Assembly (NCBI RefSeq): GCF_900113705.1
Contig: NZ_FOQI01000009.1
Coordinates: 159,769-223,768, forward strand
DNA from: Collimonas sp. OK307
Lineage (GTDB): Bacteria > Pseudomonadota > Gammaproteobacteria > Burkholderiales > Burkholderiaceae_D
Length of the DNA stretch: 64,000 bases
Reading direction: 5' to 3'
Under the pieces are notes generated by a model that saw only the letters and a list, made by a program, of their open reading frames with translations, was not told where the DNA came from and did no database searches. The translations under genes were made by a program, and so were the position numbers. Each line of letters opens with the position of its first letter. Position 1 is the first letter of the stretch. Of this stretch, positions 8,676-16,645 are shown one piece after another.

Positions 8676-10712
8676 TTAAGGCGCCCGAATCTGATGCAGC
8701 AACGCAACCGCGCGCGGATCCGGCGGCGGTGTCAGCAAACTCACAACAATCAGCGTCAACAAACTTGCCGGCACGCCAAAAACACCGGCAGCCATTGGCG
8801 CGATATGGAACCATTGACCGCTGACCGAGCCGCCGAGCGCAGGATAGGTGTGCAGCATGTAATAGATGCAGGTGCTGAAGCCAACCACGATGGCGGCTAT
8901 CGCGCCTTGCTGGTTGCCGCGTTTCCAGAACACACCCAGCGCCAGCACCGGGAACAAGGTCGACGCCGCTAGCGAAAATGCCGCACCTACCATCGACAGG
9001 ATGTCGCCCGGTTTCAAGGAGGCGGTGTACGCCGCCAGCAACGCCACCACCAGCAACAGCAACTTGGATACGGTGACGCGCTTGGCGTTGGAGGCATGCG
9101 GATCGATCATCTTGTAATAGACATCGTGCGACAAAGCGTTGGAAATCGTCAGCAGCAAGCCGTCAGCGGTCGATAGCGCTGCCGCCAGTCCGCCGGCCGC
9201 CACAAGTCCGGAAATGTAATAGGGCAGCCCGGCGATCTCTGGCGTCGCCAACATGATCATGTCGCCGTCCAGGTTGATCTCCGACAGCTGCACAATACCG
9301 TCATGGTTAAGATCGATAATACTGACCAGCGGATTGCTCTTGTCGATATTAGCCCAGTACGATACCCATTCCGGCAGGTGCGCATACTGGGAGCCGACCA
9401 GCGAGGTGTAGATGGTGTATTTCACCAGCACCGCCAGCGCCGGCACCGTGAGATAGATCAGCACGATGAAAAACAGCGTCCAGAATACCGATTTGCGGGT
9501 TTCTTGCACCGATGGCGTGGTGTAGTAGCGCATCAGGATGTGCGGTAGGGAAGCCGTACCCAACATCAGGCAAAACACCAAAGCCAGGAAATTATTCCGT
9601 TTGATATCCGATGCCTCCTGGGTCGCGCCGGGATATGGTGTTACCTGCGGTAGCGGCGGTTCGGCGCGCGCCAGGTTGGCGGCTTTATCCTGCTGCCACT
9701 TGCGCTCGGCTTCCTCCGGCGTTTTCGGATAGTTGTTCAAGGCGCGATTGGCGGCGCGGATCTCGATCAGTGAACTGTTGTTACGCTTGAGTAGTTCGAG
9801 ATGTCGTTGTGCATCTATGCGCCCCTGTTCCCAGGATTTCGGCAGATTGCGCAGGCGCGTATCGAAGTCATCGGCGTTGGCTTTGAACATCGCCCGTACT
9901 TCGATTTCTTTCGGATCTTTATCCAGTTTCTTTTCGATGCTGTCGATTTGCGACAGCACCGAGCCGTAGGAAAATGGCGCTACCGGGTTGTGCGTATGCA
10001 CGGTCGATAGCCAGATGACCGGAATCAAATAGGCAAACAGAATAATGATGTACTGCGCTACCTGGGTCCAGGTAATCGCCCGCATGCCGCCCAGGAAGGA
10101 GCAGACCAGGATACTGGCCAGGCCGAGGAAAATGCCGACGGAAAAATCAACGCCGGTAAAGCGTGAGGTGATCAGGCCGACGCCGTAGATTTGCGCCACT
10201 ACATAGATGAAAGAAATCACTACGGTTGCCGCCACCGCAACTATTCGTATGGGATTGCTGTTGGTGTGGCCGCGGTAGCGCGCGGCGAGGAAATCCGGGA
10301 TCGTGTATTGGCCGAACTTGCGCAGATACGGGGCGATCATCAAGGCGACCAGGCAATAGCCGCCGGTCCAGCCGATGACGTAAGCCAGGCCGTCGAAACC
10401 CTGCAAGTAGAGACCGCCGGCCAGGCTGATGAACGTGGCGGCAGAGATCCAGTCGGCAGCGGTTGCCATGCCGTTGAACAGCCCCGGCACGCGCCGTCCT
10501 GCCACATAGTATTCCGATACGTCCGAAGTACGGCTGACGATGCCGATGCCGGCATACAGGACGATAGTCGCAAACATGAACAGATAGCCGATCCAGGTGC
10601 GCGGCAAGCCTTCTTTTTCCAGGATCGCCAATACCACCAGCAAGAGGATGAAGCCGCCTGTATACCAGCCGTAATAGCGTACCAGCCGCCAGAAGAAAGA
10701 TTTATCGTTCAT
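8676..10712 (-). CDS. Sodium:solute symporter (acetate/ActP-like, VC_2705 subfamily)
   Basis: 678 residues with a multi-spanning SSS fold: T-S-D-V-S-E-Y-Y-V-A-G-R-R near residue 63, then A-T-A-A-D-W-I-S-A-A-T-F and the long conserved block around G-L-A-A-A-L-S-T-A-D-G-L-L. Two soluble insertions stand out. One is a hydrophilic, probably helical stretch of about 125 residues (245-370). The other contains a canonical EF-hand loop at 467-478 (D-L-N-H-D-G-I-V-Q-L-S-E). Members of this subfamily import acetate or other short monocarboxylates with Na+ and are paired with a DUF4212 protein, as here (4-bp overlap). Co-orientation behind a two-component system suggests substrate-induced control. Inner membrane; exact substrate uncertain. 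Confidence 0.88.
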   Translation of the reverse strand: MNDKSFFWRLVRYYGWYTGGFILLLVVLAILEKEGLPRTWIGYLFMFATIVLYAGIGIVSRTSDVSEYYVAGRRVPGLFNGMATAADWISAATFISLAGGLYLQGFDGLAYVIGWTGGYCLVALMIAPYLRKFGQYTIPDFLAARYRGHTNSNPIRIVAVAATVVISFIYVVAQIYGVGLITSRFTGVDFSVGIFLGLASILVCSFLGGMRAITWTQVAQYIIILFAYLIPVIWLSTVHTHNPVAPFSYGSVLSQIDSIEKKLDKDPKEIEVRAMFKANADDFDTRLRNLPKSWEQGRIDAQRHLELLKRNNSSLIEIRAANRALNNYPKTPEEAERKWQQDKAANLARAEPPLPQVTPYPGATQEASDIKRNNFLALVFCLMLGTASLPHILMRYYTTPSVQETRKSVFWTLFFIVLIYLTVPALAVLVKYTIYTSLVGSQYAHLPEWVSYWANIDKSNPLVSIIDLNHDGIVQLSEINLDGDMIMLATPEIAGLPYYISGLVAAGGLAAALSTADGLLLTISNALSHDVYYKMIDPHASNAKRVTVSKLLLLVVALLAAYTASLKPGDILSMVGAAFSLAASTLFPVLALGVFWKRGNQQGAIAAIVVGFSTCIYYMLHTYPALGGSVSGQWFHIAPMAAGVFGVPASLLTLIVVSLLTPPPDPRAVALLHQIRAP

Positions 10713-10975
10713 TGCTGCTCGCGGTCCGGCTGCCGTTGATCTGTTTTTTTCATTTGCCAGGTATATACCGCGACGATCAGCAGGTAGATCAGCGCCAGTC
10801 CCTGCGCCGCCATGTAAAACGATAGCGGCCAGCCGAACAGGCTTATATGCGACAGCTCTCGTGCAAAGAAGATGACGGAGAAGGTCAGCGCAAACCAGAT
10901 CAGCAACAGCCCCAACGTCAGTCGTCTGGTGCTTTGCCAGTGACTGGCGGGATAGCGCGGGCGGGTTTTCATCAT
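10709..10975 (-). CDS. DUF4212 small membrane subunit of symporter
   Basis: 88 residues with two hydrophobic segments (about 20-40 and 50-70) and a charged C-terminus. Length, membrane layout and position directly before a VC_2705-type symporter identify it as DUF4212, the putative small partner. The gene ends with ATGA overlapping the symporter start, which implies coupled translation in fixed proportion. Two ATG codons lie in tandem at 10975 and 10972; neither has a clear ribosome-binding site. Confidence 0.8.
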   Translation of the reverse strand: MMKTRPRYPASHWQSTRRLTLGLLLIWFALTFSVIFFARELSHISLFGWPLSFYMAAQGLALIYLLIVAVYTWQMKKTDQRQPDREQQ

Positions 10976-11008
10976 ACGTAGTTCTAATCCGATGACTAAT
11001 GGTTGTCG

Positions 11009-12556
11009 TTAGTGGAAATCTGTATTGGATTCTGAAACAGGATTTTCCAACAAGCGAAAGCTGACACGGAACAAGCTGCCTGGCAATTCCGGATCGGTGC
11101 TGCGCGGATTGTAGGAAATCGTCACTTCTGCATCATGCTGCTGCGCGATTTCGCGCACGATTGCCAGCCCCAGGCCGCTGCCATTGCCGCCGCCGCTGCC
11201 GAGGATGCGGTAGAAGCGTTGGAACACGTGGTCGCGCTCGGCTGGCGGAATACCGGCGCCGGTATCCTCGACTTCGAGTATCGCCAATCCTGTTGCCGGC
11301 TCGCCGCGCACCCGGACCGTAACGCTGCCCTCGACCGGCGTGTAATGCAGGGCATTGTCGATCAGGTTGCCAAGCAGTTCGCGCAACATGAGCGGGTTAC
11401 ACAAGACCGGCAGCGCGTGATCTGCCTGTTCAAAGCCGAAATCGATACGCTGGGTGAATGAAGCCTGGACCCAGTCCTGCACCACGGCACGCGCGAATTC
11501 GGATAAATCGACTTGCACAAACGGCGCGCTCTCCTGCGACTGGTTTTCCGCCCGCGCCAGAGATAACAATTGATTGACTAACCGGGTCGCCGACTCAGAA
11601 CTCTTTGCCAATTGTTCTAGTGACCGGTGAATATCGTGGTGGCTGGTCTGCCGCAATGCCAGTTCGGACTGCATGCGCATGCCGGCCAGCGGCGTTTTCA
11701 TTTGATGCGCGGCGTCGGCAATGAAACGCTTCTGGGTCTGAATCGAAAGTGAAAGGCGCGACAGCATATCGTTAAGTGAACGCACCAGCGGCGAGATTTC
11801 TTCGGGCACCTGCCCTGAATCGATCGGGCTCAGGTCGTCCGGGCGCCGGGCCCGGATCCGCTGCTGCAATTCGGATAATGGCGATAGCCCGCGTGACAAG
11901 GCAAACCAGATCAGCGCCAGCGCGATCGGCAGGATCAGGAATTGCGGCAGGATCACGCCCTTGATGATTTCGTTCGCCAGCCGGGCGCGCTTTTCCAGCG
12001 TTTCTCCTACCTGCACCAGCGCTAGCCGTGGCGGTTCTTTCTTGCCGGCAGCGTCATTGGCGTCGAGCGCACTGCGCAGATCGACATAGGTGTAGGCGAT
12101 ACGGACATCGTTGCCGTGCACGGAACTGTCCAAAAACCTGACCGTGCCCGGGTGCAAGGGATCTTCTTCCGTCACCGGCAAATGCATGTCACGGTCGCCG
12201 TCGACATATTCGCCATGGGGCCCGGTGATCAGGTAATAGACATTATCGACATCGTCGGCGCGCAGGAAATCGCGGGATGGATTGGTCAGGCGCGTCACTA
12301 CCTTGCCGTTGACTTCGCTGACCTGCTGCGACAATACCGTTACGCTATCGTCCAGCGCCTGGTCGAAGGGCTGGTTGGCGATCGACTTCGCGACGACATA
12401 GGTAATCGCGATGCTGATCGGCCATAGCAGCAACAGCGGCACCAGCATCCAGTCCAGGATCTCGCCGAACAGGGAGCGTTGTACCCGCTCTTCAGTGTGG
12501 TTGACAGATGGGTTGGTCGGGCTTGGCTGCGCGGCCAGGGATTGAGTGTCGCGCAT
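11009..12556 (-). CDS. Two-component sensor histidine kinase, TctE-like
   Basis: About 515 residues. There is one membrane segment at about 38-58 and a periplasmic 2CSK_N-type domain (about 60-200, with D-N-V-Y-Y-L-I-T). A second membrane segment lies at 203-222, then a HAMP-like linker. The phosphorylated histidine is in A-D-A-A-H-Q-M-K-T-P-L (His284 from the ATG). The C-terminal ATPase has L-I-D-N-A-L, D-T-G-A-G-I and G-S-G-L-G-L-A. It probably autophosphorylates on an extracellular carboxylate signal and passes phosphate to the regulator encoded 9 bp upstream. The ATG at 12556 was preferred to an in-frame TTG at 12562; neither has a strong binding site. The downstream symporter genes are the likely targets. 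Confidence 0.87.
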   Translation of the reverse strand: MRDTQSLAAQPSPTNPSVNHTEERVQRSLFGEILDWMLVPLLLLWPISIAITYVVAKSIANQPFDQALDDSVTVLSQQVSEVNGKVVTRLTNPSRDFLRADDVDNVYYLITGPHGEYVDGDRDMHLPVTEEDPLHPGTVRFLDSSVHGNDVRIAYTYVDLRSALDANDAAGKKEPPRLALVQVGETLEKRARLANEIIKGVILPQFLILPIALALIWFALSRGLSPLSELQQRIRARRPDDLSPIDSGQVPEEISPLVRSLNDMLSRLSLSIQTQKRFIADAAHQMKTPLAGMRMQSELALRQTSHHDIHRSLEQLAKSSESATRLVNQLLSLARAENQSQESAPFVQVDLSEFARAVVQDWVQASFTQRIDFGFEQADHALPVLCNPLMLRELLGNLIDNALHYTPVEGSVTVRVRGEPATGLAILEVEDTGAGIPPAERDHVFQRFYRILGSGGGNGSGLGLAIVREIAQQHDAEVTISYNPRSTDPELPGSLFRVSFRLLENPVSESNTDFH

Positions 12557-12565
12557 GGGCAAGTA

Positions 12566-13300
12566 TTAACGGCGGCTGGACGAATCCACCGGGGACAGCG
12601 GTGCGGCGGAAATTGCCGAAATGACCTGCGGTTCGCTGATTTTTTCCAGGCAATAGCCAAGACCACGCACCGTGGCAATCCGTACGCCGCCGATTTCGAT
12701 TTTCTTGCGCAATCGATGGACATACACTTCGATGGCGTTATTGCTGACTTCTTCGCCCCACTCGCACAGGTGATCGACCAGTTGTTCCTTGGAGACAAGG
12801 CGGCCAGTGCGCTGCAGCAATACTTCCAGCAGGCCAAGTTCACGTGCCGACAGGTCGAGCATCTGTTCGTTGATATAGGCGATCCGTCCGACCTGGTCGT
12901 AACTTAGCGGGCCGTGCTTGATGACTGTGGGGCCGCCACCGGCGCCACGGCGGGTCAGCGCACGCACCCGTGCTTCCAGTTCGGACAGTTCAAACGGCTT
13001 GGCCATGTAGTCGTCGGCGCCCAGGTCGAGCCCTTTTACCCGCTGTTCGAGTGAATCGGCGGCGGTCAGGATTAGTACCGGCAACCGCGAATTGCGGGCG
13101 CGCAGACGGCGCAGCACTTCCAGGCCGGTCATTTTGGGCAGGCCCAGGTCTAGGATCAGTAAGTCGAAATCCTGGGTCGACAAGGCCGAATCCGCTTCCA
13201 TCCCGTTCATTACGCAGTCGGTGGCATAGCCCGACTGGCGTAGCGAACGCGTCAGTCCATCGGCTAAAACACTGTCGTCTTCGGCAAGCAAAATGCGCAT
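12566..13300 (-). CDS. OmpR/PhoB-family response regulator, TctD-like
   Basis: 244 residues. The receiver domain has acidic residues E7, D8 and D9, phospho-acceptor Asp51 (L-I-L-D-L-G-L-P), Thr79 and Lys101 (A-K-P-F). The winged-helix output domain spans about 125-225 (N-A-I-E-V-Y-V-H-R-L-R-K-K), and a short tail of about 20 residues is not typical. First gene of the minus-strand unit regulator-kinase-DUF4212-symporter, so it probably controls uptake of the transported substrate and its own operon. It is divergent from the small secreted protein gene at 13452; the 150 bp between them must hold both promoters. Confidence 0.88.
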   Translation of the reverse strand: MRILLAEDDSVLADGLTRSLRQSGYATDCVMNGMEADSALSTQDFDLLILDLGLPKMTGLEVLRRLRARNSRLPVLILTAADSLEQRVKGLDLGADDYMAKPFELSELEARVRALTRRGAGGGPTVIKHGPLSYDQVGRIAYINEQMLDLSARELGLLEVLLQRTGRLVSKEQLVDHLCEWGEEVSNNAIEVYVHRLRKKIEIGGVRIATVRGLGYCLEKISEPQVISAISAAPLSPVDSSSRR

Positions 13301-13451
13301 GATGGTGGTGTTTCCGTGTACGGTGGATGGAAGGTACTACTTGTAGTCTATGGCGTTTCATTCTTTGCAGCAAGGCCGACCGCAAAATTACCGCTTCTGT
13401 TTGGTATAATCATTGCCACCTAATCTGACCTGGATCCGCTTTCCCACTTTG

Positions 13452-13814
13452 ATGCAACGTTTACTGATTCTTTTGCTGATGTTTCTGCTGCCAATGCAAG
13501 TCTTTGCAGGCATGACTGAATTTAAAGCAAACCCTCAGGCAAACGTAGTGACGACACTGGCATACGCGGTTCAGCAAGATGATCATCAAGACGCTCGTCA
13601 AGATGCGCCGGCCAGTAAAACTGACGGTGATTGCAATTCACAAGATAGCGCCGTGGACGACGTCGAGATGCATGTCGATCTTGGCGATGAAACGGTACCC
13701 GCTTTCCCCCTTATATTTGCCGCTGCGGCAATTGCTTCAACACCGGCGCTAAGTAACGACAAAGCGCGCCAACCTCCGTTCTTACCTCCGGCCGGACCTC
13801 CGCCGAGAGCCTAA
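13452..13814 (+). CDS. Small secreted protein of unknown function
   Basis: 120 residues from the ATG at 13452. A clear signal peptide (M-Q-R-L-L-I-L-L-L-M-F-L-L-P-M-Q-V-F-A-G) is followed by a polar domain rich in Asp and His (D-D-H-Q-D-A-R-Q-D) and a hydrophobic stretch near residue 85. The C-terminus is proline-rich (P-P-F-L-P-P-A-G-P-P-P-R-A). The overall plan recalls the small CzcI-like periplasmic proteins of metal-efflux loci, but no efflux genes are near and the resemblance is weak. A GC-rich hairpin ending in TTTT follows directly. Confidence 0.55.
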   Translation: MQRLLILLLMFLLPMQVFAGMTEFKANPQANVVTTLAYAVQQDDHQDARQDAPASKTDGDCNSQDSAVDDVEMHVDLGDETVPAFPLIFAAAAIASTPALSNDKARQPPFLPPAGPPPRA

Positions 13815-13860
13815 GCGCCTTTACGCCGCCATTGCTGTTGCAGCTGGCGGCGGGCGTTTT
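13815..13860 (+). terminator. Rho-independent terminator after small secreted protein
   Basis: cgccgcca at 13824-13831 pairs with tggcggcg at 13845-13852. Flanking gcgcc/ggcg extends the stem, and TTTT follows at 13857. Confidence 0.65.
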
Positions 13861-14052
13861 CCTATCTGCCGGGCTAGCTCCCGGCGATTCCATCCATTCA
13901 CGATGCTGATCGGCAGACCGATGCGTCTCGCATCTGGTCTTAAATCCGGGCCGGTTCAGCATCATGCATGGCTGCGAAGTTTCAAAATTTAGCGGCGCAT
14001 GTGATCGATATGATCGATACGACCGTGATTGCATCAAATCTCAGGAGAATGT

Positions 14053-15015
14053 ATGAAGAAATTATTCGTGGCGCTGATCGTCGTAGCCATGACGTTATCA
14101 GCTGGTATGTCGACCGTTGAAGCCAAGCGCATGGGCGGCGGCGGTTCCTTCGGCAAAAAATCGCAAAGCATGAATCGCCAGGCGGCGCCTGCGCAGAATC
14201 AAGCCACCAATGCTGCCAAGCCGGCAGCAGCTGCTGCAGCCCCGGCCGCTGCTGCAGCAGCCAAACCTAGCATGTGGAAAGGCATGCTGGGCGGCGCTTT
14301 GCTGGGCTTGGGCCTGGGCGCATTGCTTTCCAGCATGGGCCTGGGCGGCGCCATGGCAGGCATGATCAGCAACATGATCATGATTGCCTTGTTCGCGTTT
14401 GCCGCCATGTTCATTTACAAGCTGGTACGCCGCAAGATGGGCAACGGCGCCGCTGGCAACAACGGCATGCGTCCTGCGTTTGCGGCATCGGCGCCTTCCA
14501 GCTTCACGCCGGAAATCGCTTCGCGTGTTGATCAAGCTGATCAGCCTATGCAACGCACGGCCTTTGACGCCGCACCTGCAGCGGCGGCGATGGGTGCCGG
14601 AGCTGGTGCAGCCGGCGTTGGCGGCTGGGGTGTGCCTGCGGACTTCGATACTGTCGGTTTCTTGCGTCATTCGAAGACTTACTTCCTGCGTCTGCAAGCA
14701 GCGTGGGATAAGGCAGATAGCAACGATATCCGCGAATTCACCACGCCGGAGATGTTTGCCGAGTTACGTATGCAGTTGCAAGAGCGCGGCGCATCGGATA
14801 ACCATACCGATGTCGTGGCGCTGGACGCTGAATTGCTGGGGATCGAGACCGTCGATAGCGATTATCTGGCCAGCGTGAAGTTCACCGGCATGATCAAGGA
14901 AGACGACGCTTCTGCTGCTGCGCCGTTTGCCGAGATCTGGAACTTGTCCAAGCCAACCGCGGGACACGGCGGTTGGATACTGGCAGGGATCGAGCAAGTG
15001 GAACAAAACGCCTGA
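14053..15015 (+). CDS. Tim44-like domain protein
   Basis: 320 residues from the ATG at 14053, which has a strong AGGAG site. Signal peptide or anchor at 1-24 (ending S-T-V-E-A-K), then a Gly/Ala/Asn-rich linker with runs of Ala. A glycine-zipper membrane segment (G-M-L-G-G-A-L-L-G-L-G-L-G) and a second hydrophobic segment follow, then a C-terminal Tim44/TIM44-like domain (about 195-318) of the fold shared with mitochondrial Tim44 and mL45. Bacterial members are membrane-anchored and their role is unsettled. Stand-alone gene followed by a strong terminator. Confidence 0.85.
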   Translation: MKKLFVALIVVAMTLSAGMSTVEAKRMGGGGSFGKKSQSMNRQAAPAQNQATNAAKPAAAAAAPAAAAAAKPSMWKGMLGGALLGLGLGALLSSMGLGGAMAGMISNMIMIALFAFAAMFIYKLVRRKMGNGAAGNNGMRPAFAASAPSSFTPEIASRVDQADQPMQRTAFDAAPAAAAMGAGAGAAGVGGWGVPADFDTVGFLRHSKTYFLRLQAAWDKADSNDIREFTTPEMFAELRMQLQERGASDNHTDVVALDAELLGIETVDSDYLASVKFTGMIKEDDASAAAPFAEIWNLSKPTAGHGGWILAGIEQVEQNA

Positions 15016-15056
15016 ATCTAGACTTTAGGCAGTTGTAGCTCAGGATGGTGTTTAAA

Positions 15057-15093
15057 AGCCACCGGCAAGAAATTGCCGGTGGCTTTTTCTTTT
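15057..15093 (+). terminator. Strong rho-independent terminator
   Basis: Twelve-bp perfect stem agccaccggcaa / ttgccggtggct with a GAAA tetraloop and a following TTTTCTTTT tract, between the Tim44-domain gene and trpS. Confidence 0.93.
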
Positions 15094-15151
15094 GGTTCGT
15101 ACGACTAATGGCACAATACGGGGTTTTCAGGATATTGCTAAAGGAATGTTA

Positions 15152-16186
15152 ATGAGTTTGCCAACAAGTTTGTCTCCGACAGCCCCGGATTCTGCCGTGA
15201 TTTTGACCGGCGATCGTCCGACCGGTCCTTTGCATCTGGGCCATTTTGTCGGCAGCTTGCGGAATCGGGTTGCTTATCAGCACACTTACCGGCAATTCAT
15301 CATGCTGGCCGATGCTCAGGCGCTGACTGACAATATGGAGGATACCGACAAGGTGCACCGGAATGTGGTGGAGGTTGCGCTGGATTACCTGGCGGTCGGT
15401 ATCGATCCGTCTTTGTCGACGATCTTGATTCAGTCGCAGATTCCCGAGCTGGCGGAGTTGACTTTCTATTACCTGAACCTGGTTACCGTGGCGCGGCTGG
15501 AGCGTAATCCTACGGTTAAGGAGGAAATCCGGCTGCGGGGGTTTGAGCGGGATATTCCGGCGGGTTTCCTGACTTATCCGGCTAGCCAGGCGGCTGATAT
15601 CACGGCGTTCAAGGCGGCGCTGGTGCCGGTGGGTGAGGATCAGATTCCTATGATCGAGCAAACCAATGAGATTGTGCGGCGGTTTAATCGTACTGTCGGG
15701 CGGGATGTGCTGGTTGAGGCTAAGGCTTTGGTGCCGGAGATTGGTCGTTTGCCGGGTATTGATGGTAAGGCCAAGATGAGTAAATCGTTGGGTAATACGA
15801 TCAACCTGGGGGCTACTGCGGATGAGATTCGGGCGGCGGTCAAGCAGGTGTATACCGATCCTTTGCATTTGCGGGTGCAGGATCCTGGACATCTGGAAGG
15901 GAATGTGGCTTTCCTTTATCTGGATGCGTTTGATCTTGATCGGGATGGGTTGGCGGAGATGAAGGCGCATTACGTCCGCGGCGGCTTGGGCGATAGTTTG
16001 GTGAAGGCACGCCTGGAGGCTTGCTTGCAGGATTTGTTGGCGCCGATTCGCGCTCGTCGCGAAGAGCTGGCCAAAGATAAGGGGCATGTCATGCAGATCC
16101 TGAAAGATGGCACCGCCAAGGCGCGCGAGGTAGCGGCTAAAACCGCCGACGAAGTCAAAGCAGCCCTGGGCCTAAGCTACTTCTGA
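15152..16186 (+). CDS. trpS: Tryptophanyl-tRNA synthetase
   Basis: 344 residues. The ATG at 15152 follows AAGGA with 6-nt spacing; an ATG at 15146 is also possible. Class Ic synthetase signatures are present: [13 protein letters not shown] near the N-terminus (HIGH motif) and A-K-M-S-K-S-L-G-N (KMSKS) past the middle. It charges tRNA-Trp in the cytoplasm. Codon choice changes within the gene: roughly 15480-15960 prefers G/T-ending codons such as GGT, GCT, GAG and CGG, while both ends use the C-rich codons typical of the neighbours. Confidence 0.95.
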   Translation: MSLPTSLSPTAPDSAVILTGDRPTGPLHLGHFVGSLRNRVAYQHTYRQFIMLADAQALTDNMEDTDKVHRNVVEVALDYLAVGIDPSLSTILIQSQIPELAELTFYYLNLVTVARLERNPTVKEEIRLRGFERDIPAGFLTYPASQAADITAFKAALVPVGEDQIPMIEQTNEIVRRFNRTVGRDVLVEAKALVPEIGRLPGIDGKAKMSKSLGNTINLGATADEIRAAVKQVYTDPLHLRVQDPGHLEGNVAFLYLDAFDLDRDGLAEMKAHYVRGGLGDSLVKARLEACLQDLLAPIRARREELAKDKGHVMQILKDGTAKAREVAAKTADEVKAALGLSYF

Positions 16187-16196
16187 CGTAGTCATT

Positions 16197-16265
16197 TGGG
16201 GTCAGAGTTTTTTTACGACAGTTCTATCGTCGTAAATTACACTCCCCGCGCGGCTCTGACCCCAA
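16197..16265. repeat. REP-like element with GGGGTCAGAG termini
   Basis: A perfect 12-bp inverted repeat ttggggtcagag / ctctgaccccaa encloses a second palindrome, ttacgac / gtcgtaa. The terminal word gggtcagag recurs in the element at 45807-45870. From memory, similar sequences in other proteobacteria are associated with REP-associated transposases; none is in this window. Confidence 0.7.
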
Positions 16266-16273
16266 TTGACGGC

Positions 16274-16339
16274 CCACGGAGTACGTTCGTTGGCATTTTA
16301 CGGAAAACCACGTTACCTAAAACGGTAACTACTCCGTGG
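16274..16339. repeat. Nested palindromic repeat
   Basis: ccacggagta at 16274-16283 and tactccgtgg at 16330-16339 form a perfect 10-bp inverted repeat. Inside lies a hairpin gttacc / ggtaac. No coding frame is credible here. Confidence 0.6.
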
Positions 16340-16342
16340 ATG

Positions 16343-16552
16343 CATGCCGGGGGTAGCCCGGCAGCTAGTCACTTTTTCTTGCTTCGCCAAGAAAAAGTAA
16401 CCAAAAAGAAGGCGACCGCAAAGCCGTTGCCCTCCCTTCGGTCAGGTTCCCAAATATGGCGCGTGCCAGTCGGGTGAGGAAACCAACTCGCTGCGCTCAA
16501 ACATGTTCCCTCACAATTCCCGACTGACACGCGCCACATTTGGCAACGTCCC
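16343..16552. repeat. Compound intergenic repeat with several hairpins
   Basis: Three successive palindromes: gccggg/cccggc; actttttcttg / caagaaaaagt around a cttcg loop; and a long imperfect inverted repeat of about 25 bp per arm (arms near 16449-16473 and 16527-16551, sharing the cores cagtcggg / cccgactg). I recall similar caagaaaaagtaaccaaa-type intergenic sequences from other proteobacteria, often misannotated as short proteins. No gene is supported in 16187-16645. Confidence 0.65.
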
Positions 16553-16564
16553 AATGCGGAATTC

Positions 16565-16636
16565 AAGTCAAAAGCAGCTTCAAAAGCAAAGTCAAAAGCA
16601 AAGTCAAAAGCAAAGTCAAAAGCAAAGTCAAAAGCA
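16565..16636. repeat. 12-bp tandem repeat, six units
   Basis: Unit aagtcaaaagca repeated six times without spacers; the second unit differs at its start (gcttcaaaagca). The array ends 9 bp from the stop codon of the minus-strand SDR gene. On the minus strand one frame reads repeated A-F-D-F, which is a by-product of the 12-bp period. Confidence 0.9.
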
Positions 16637-16645
16637 ACTGCAACG

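Noticed and set aside
16565..16636. CRISPR array
   Set aside because: Units are 12 bp, contiguous and without spacers; no cas genes are in the window.
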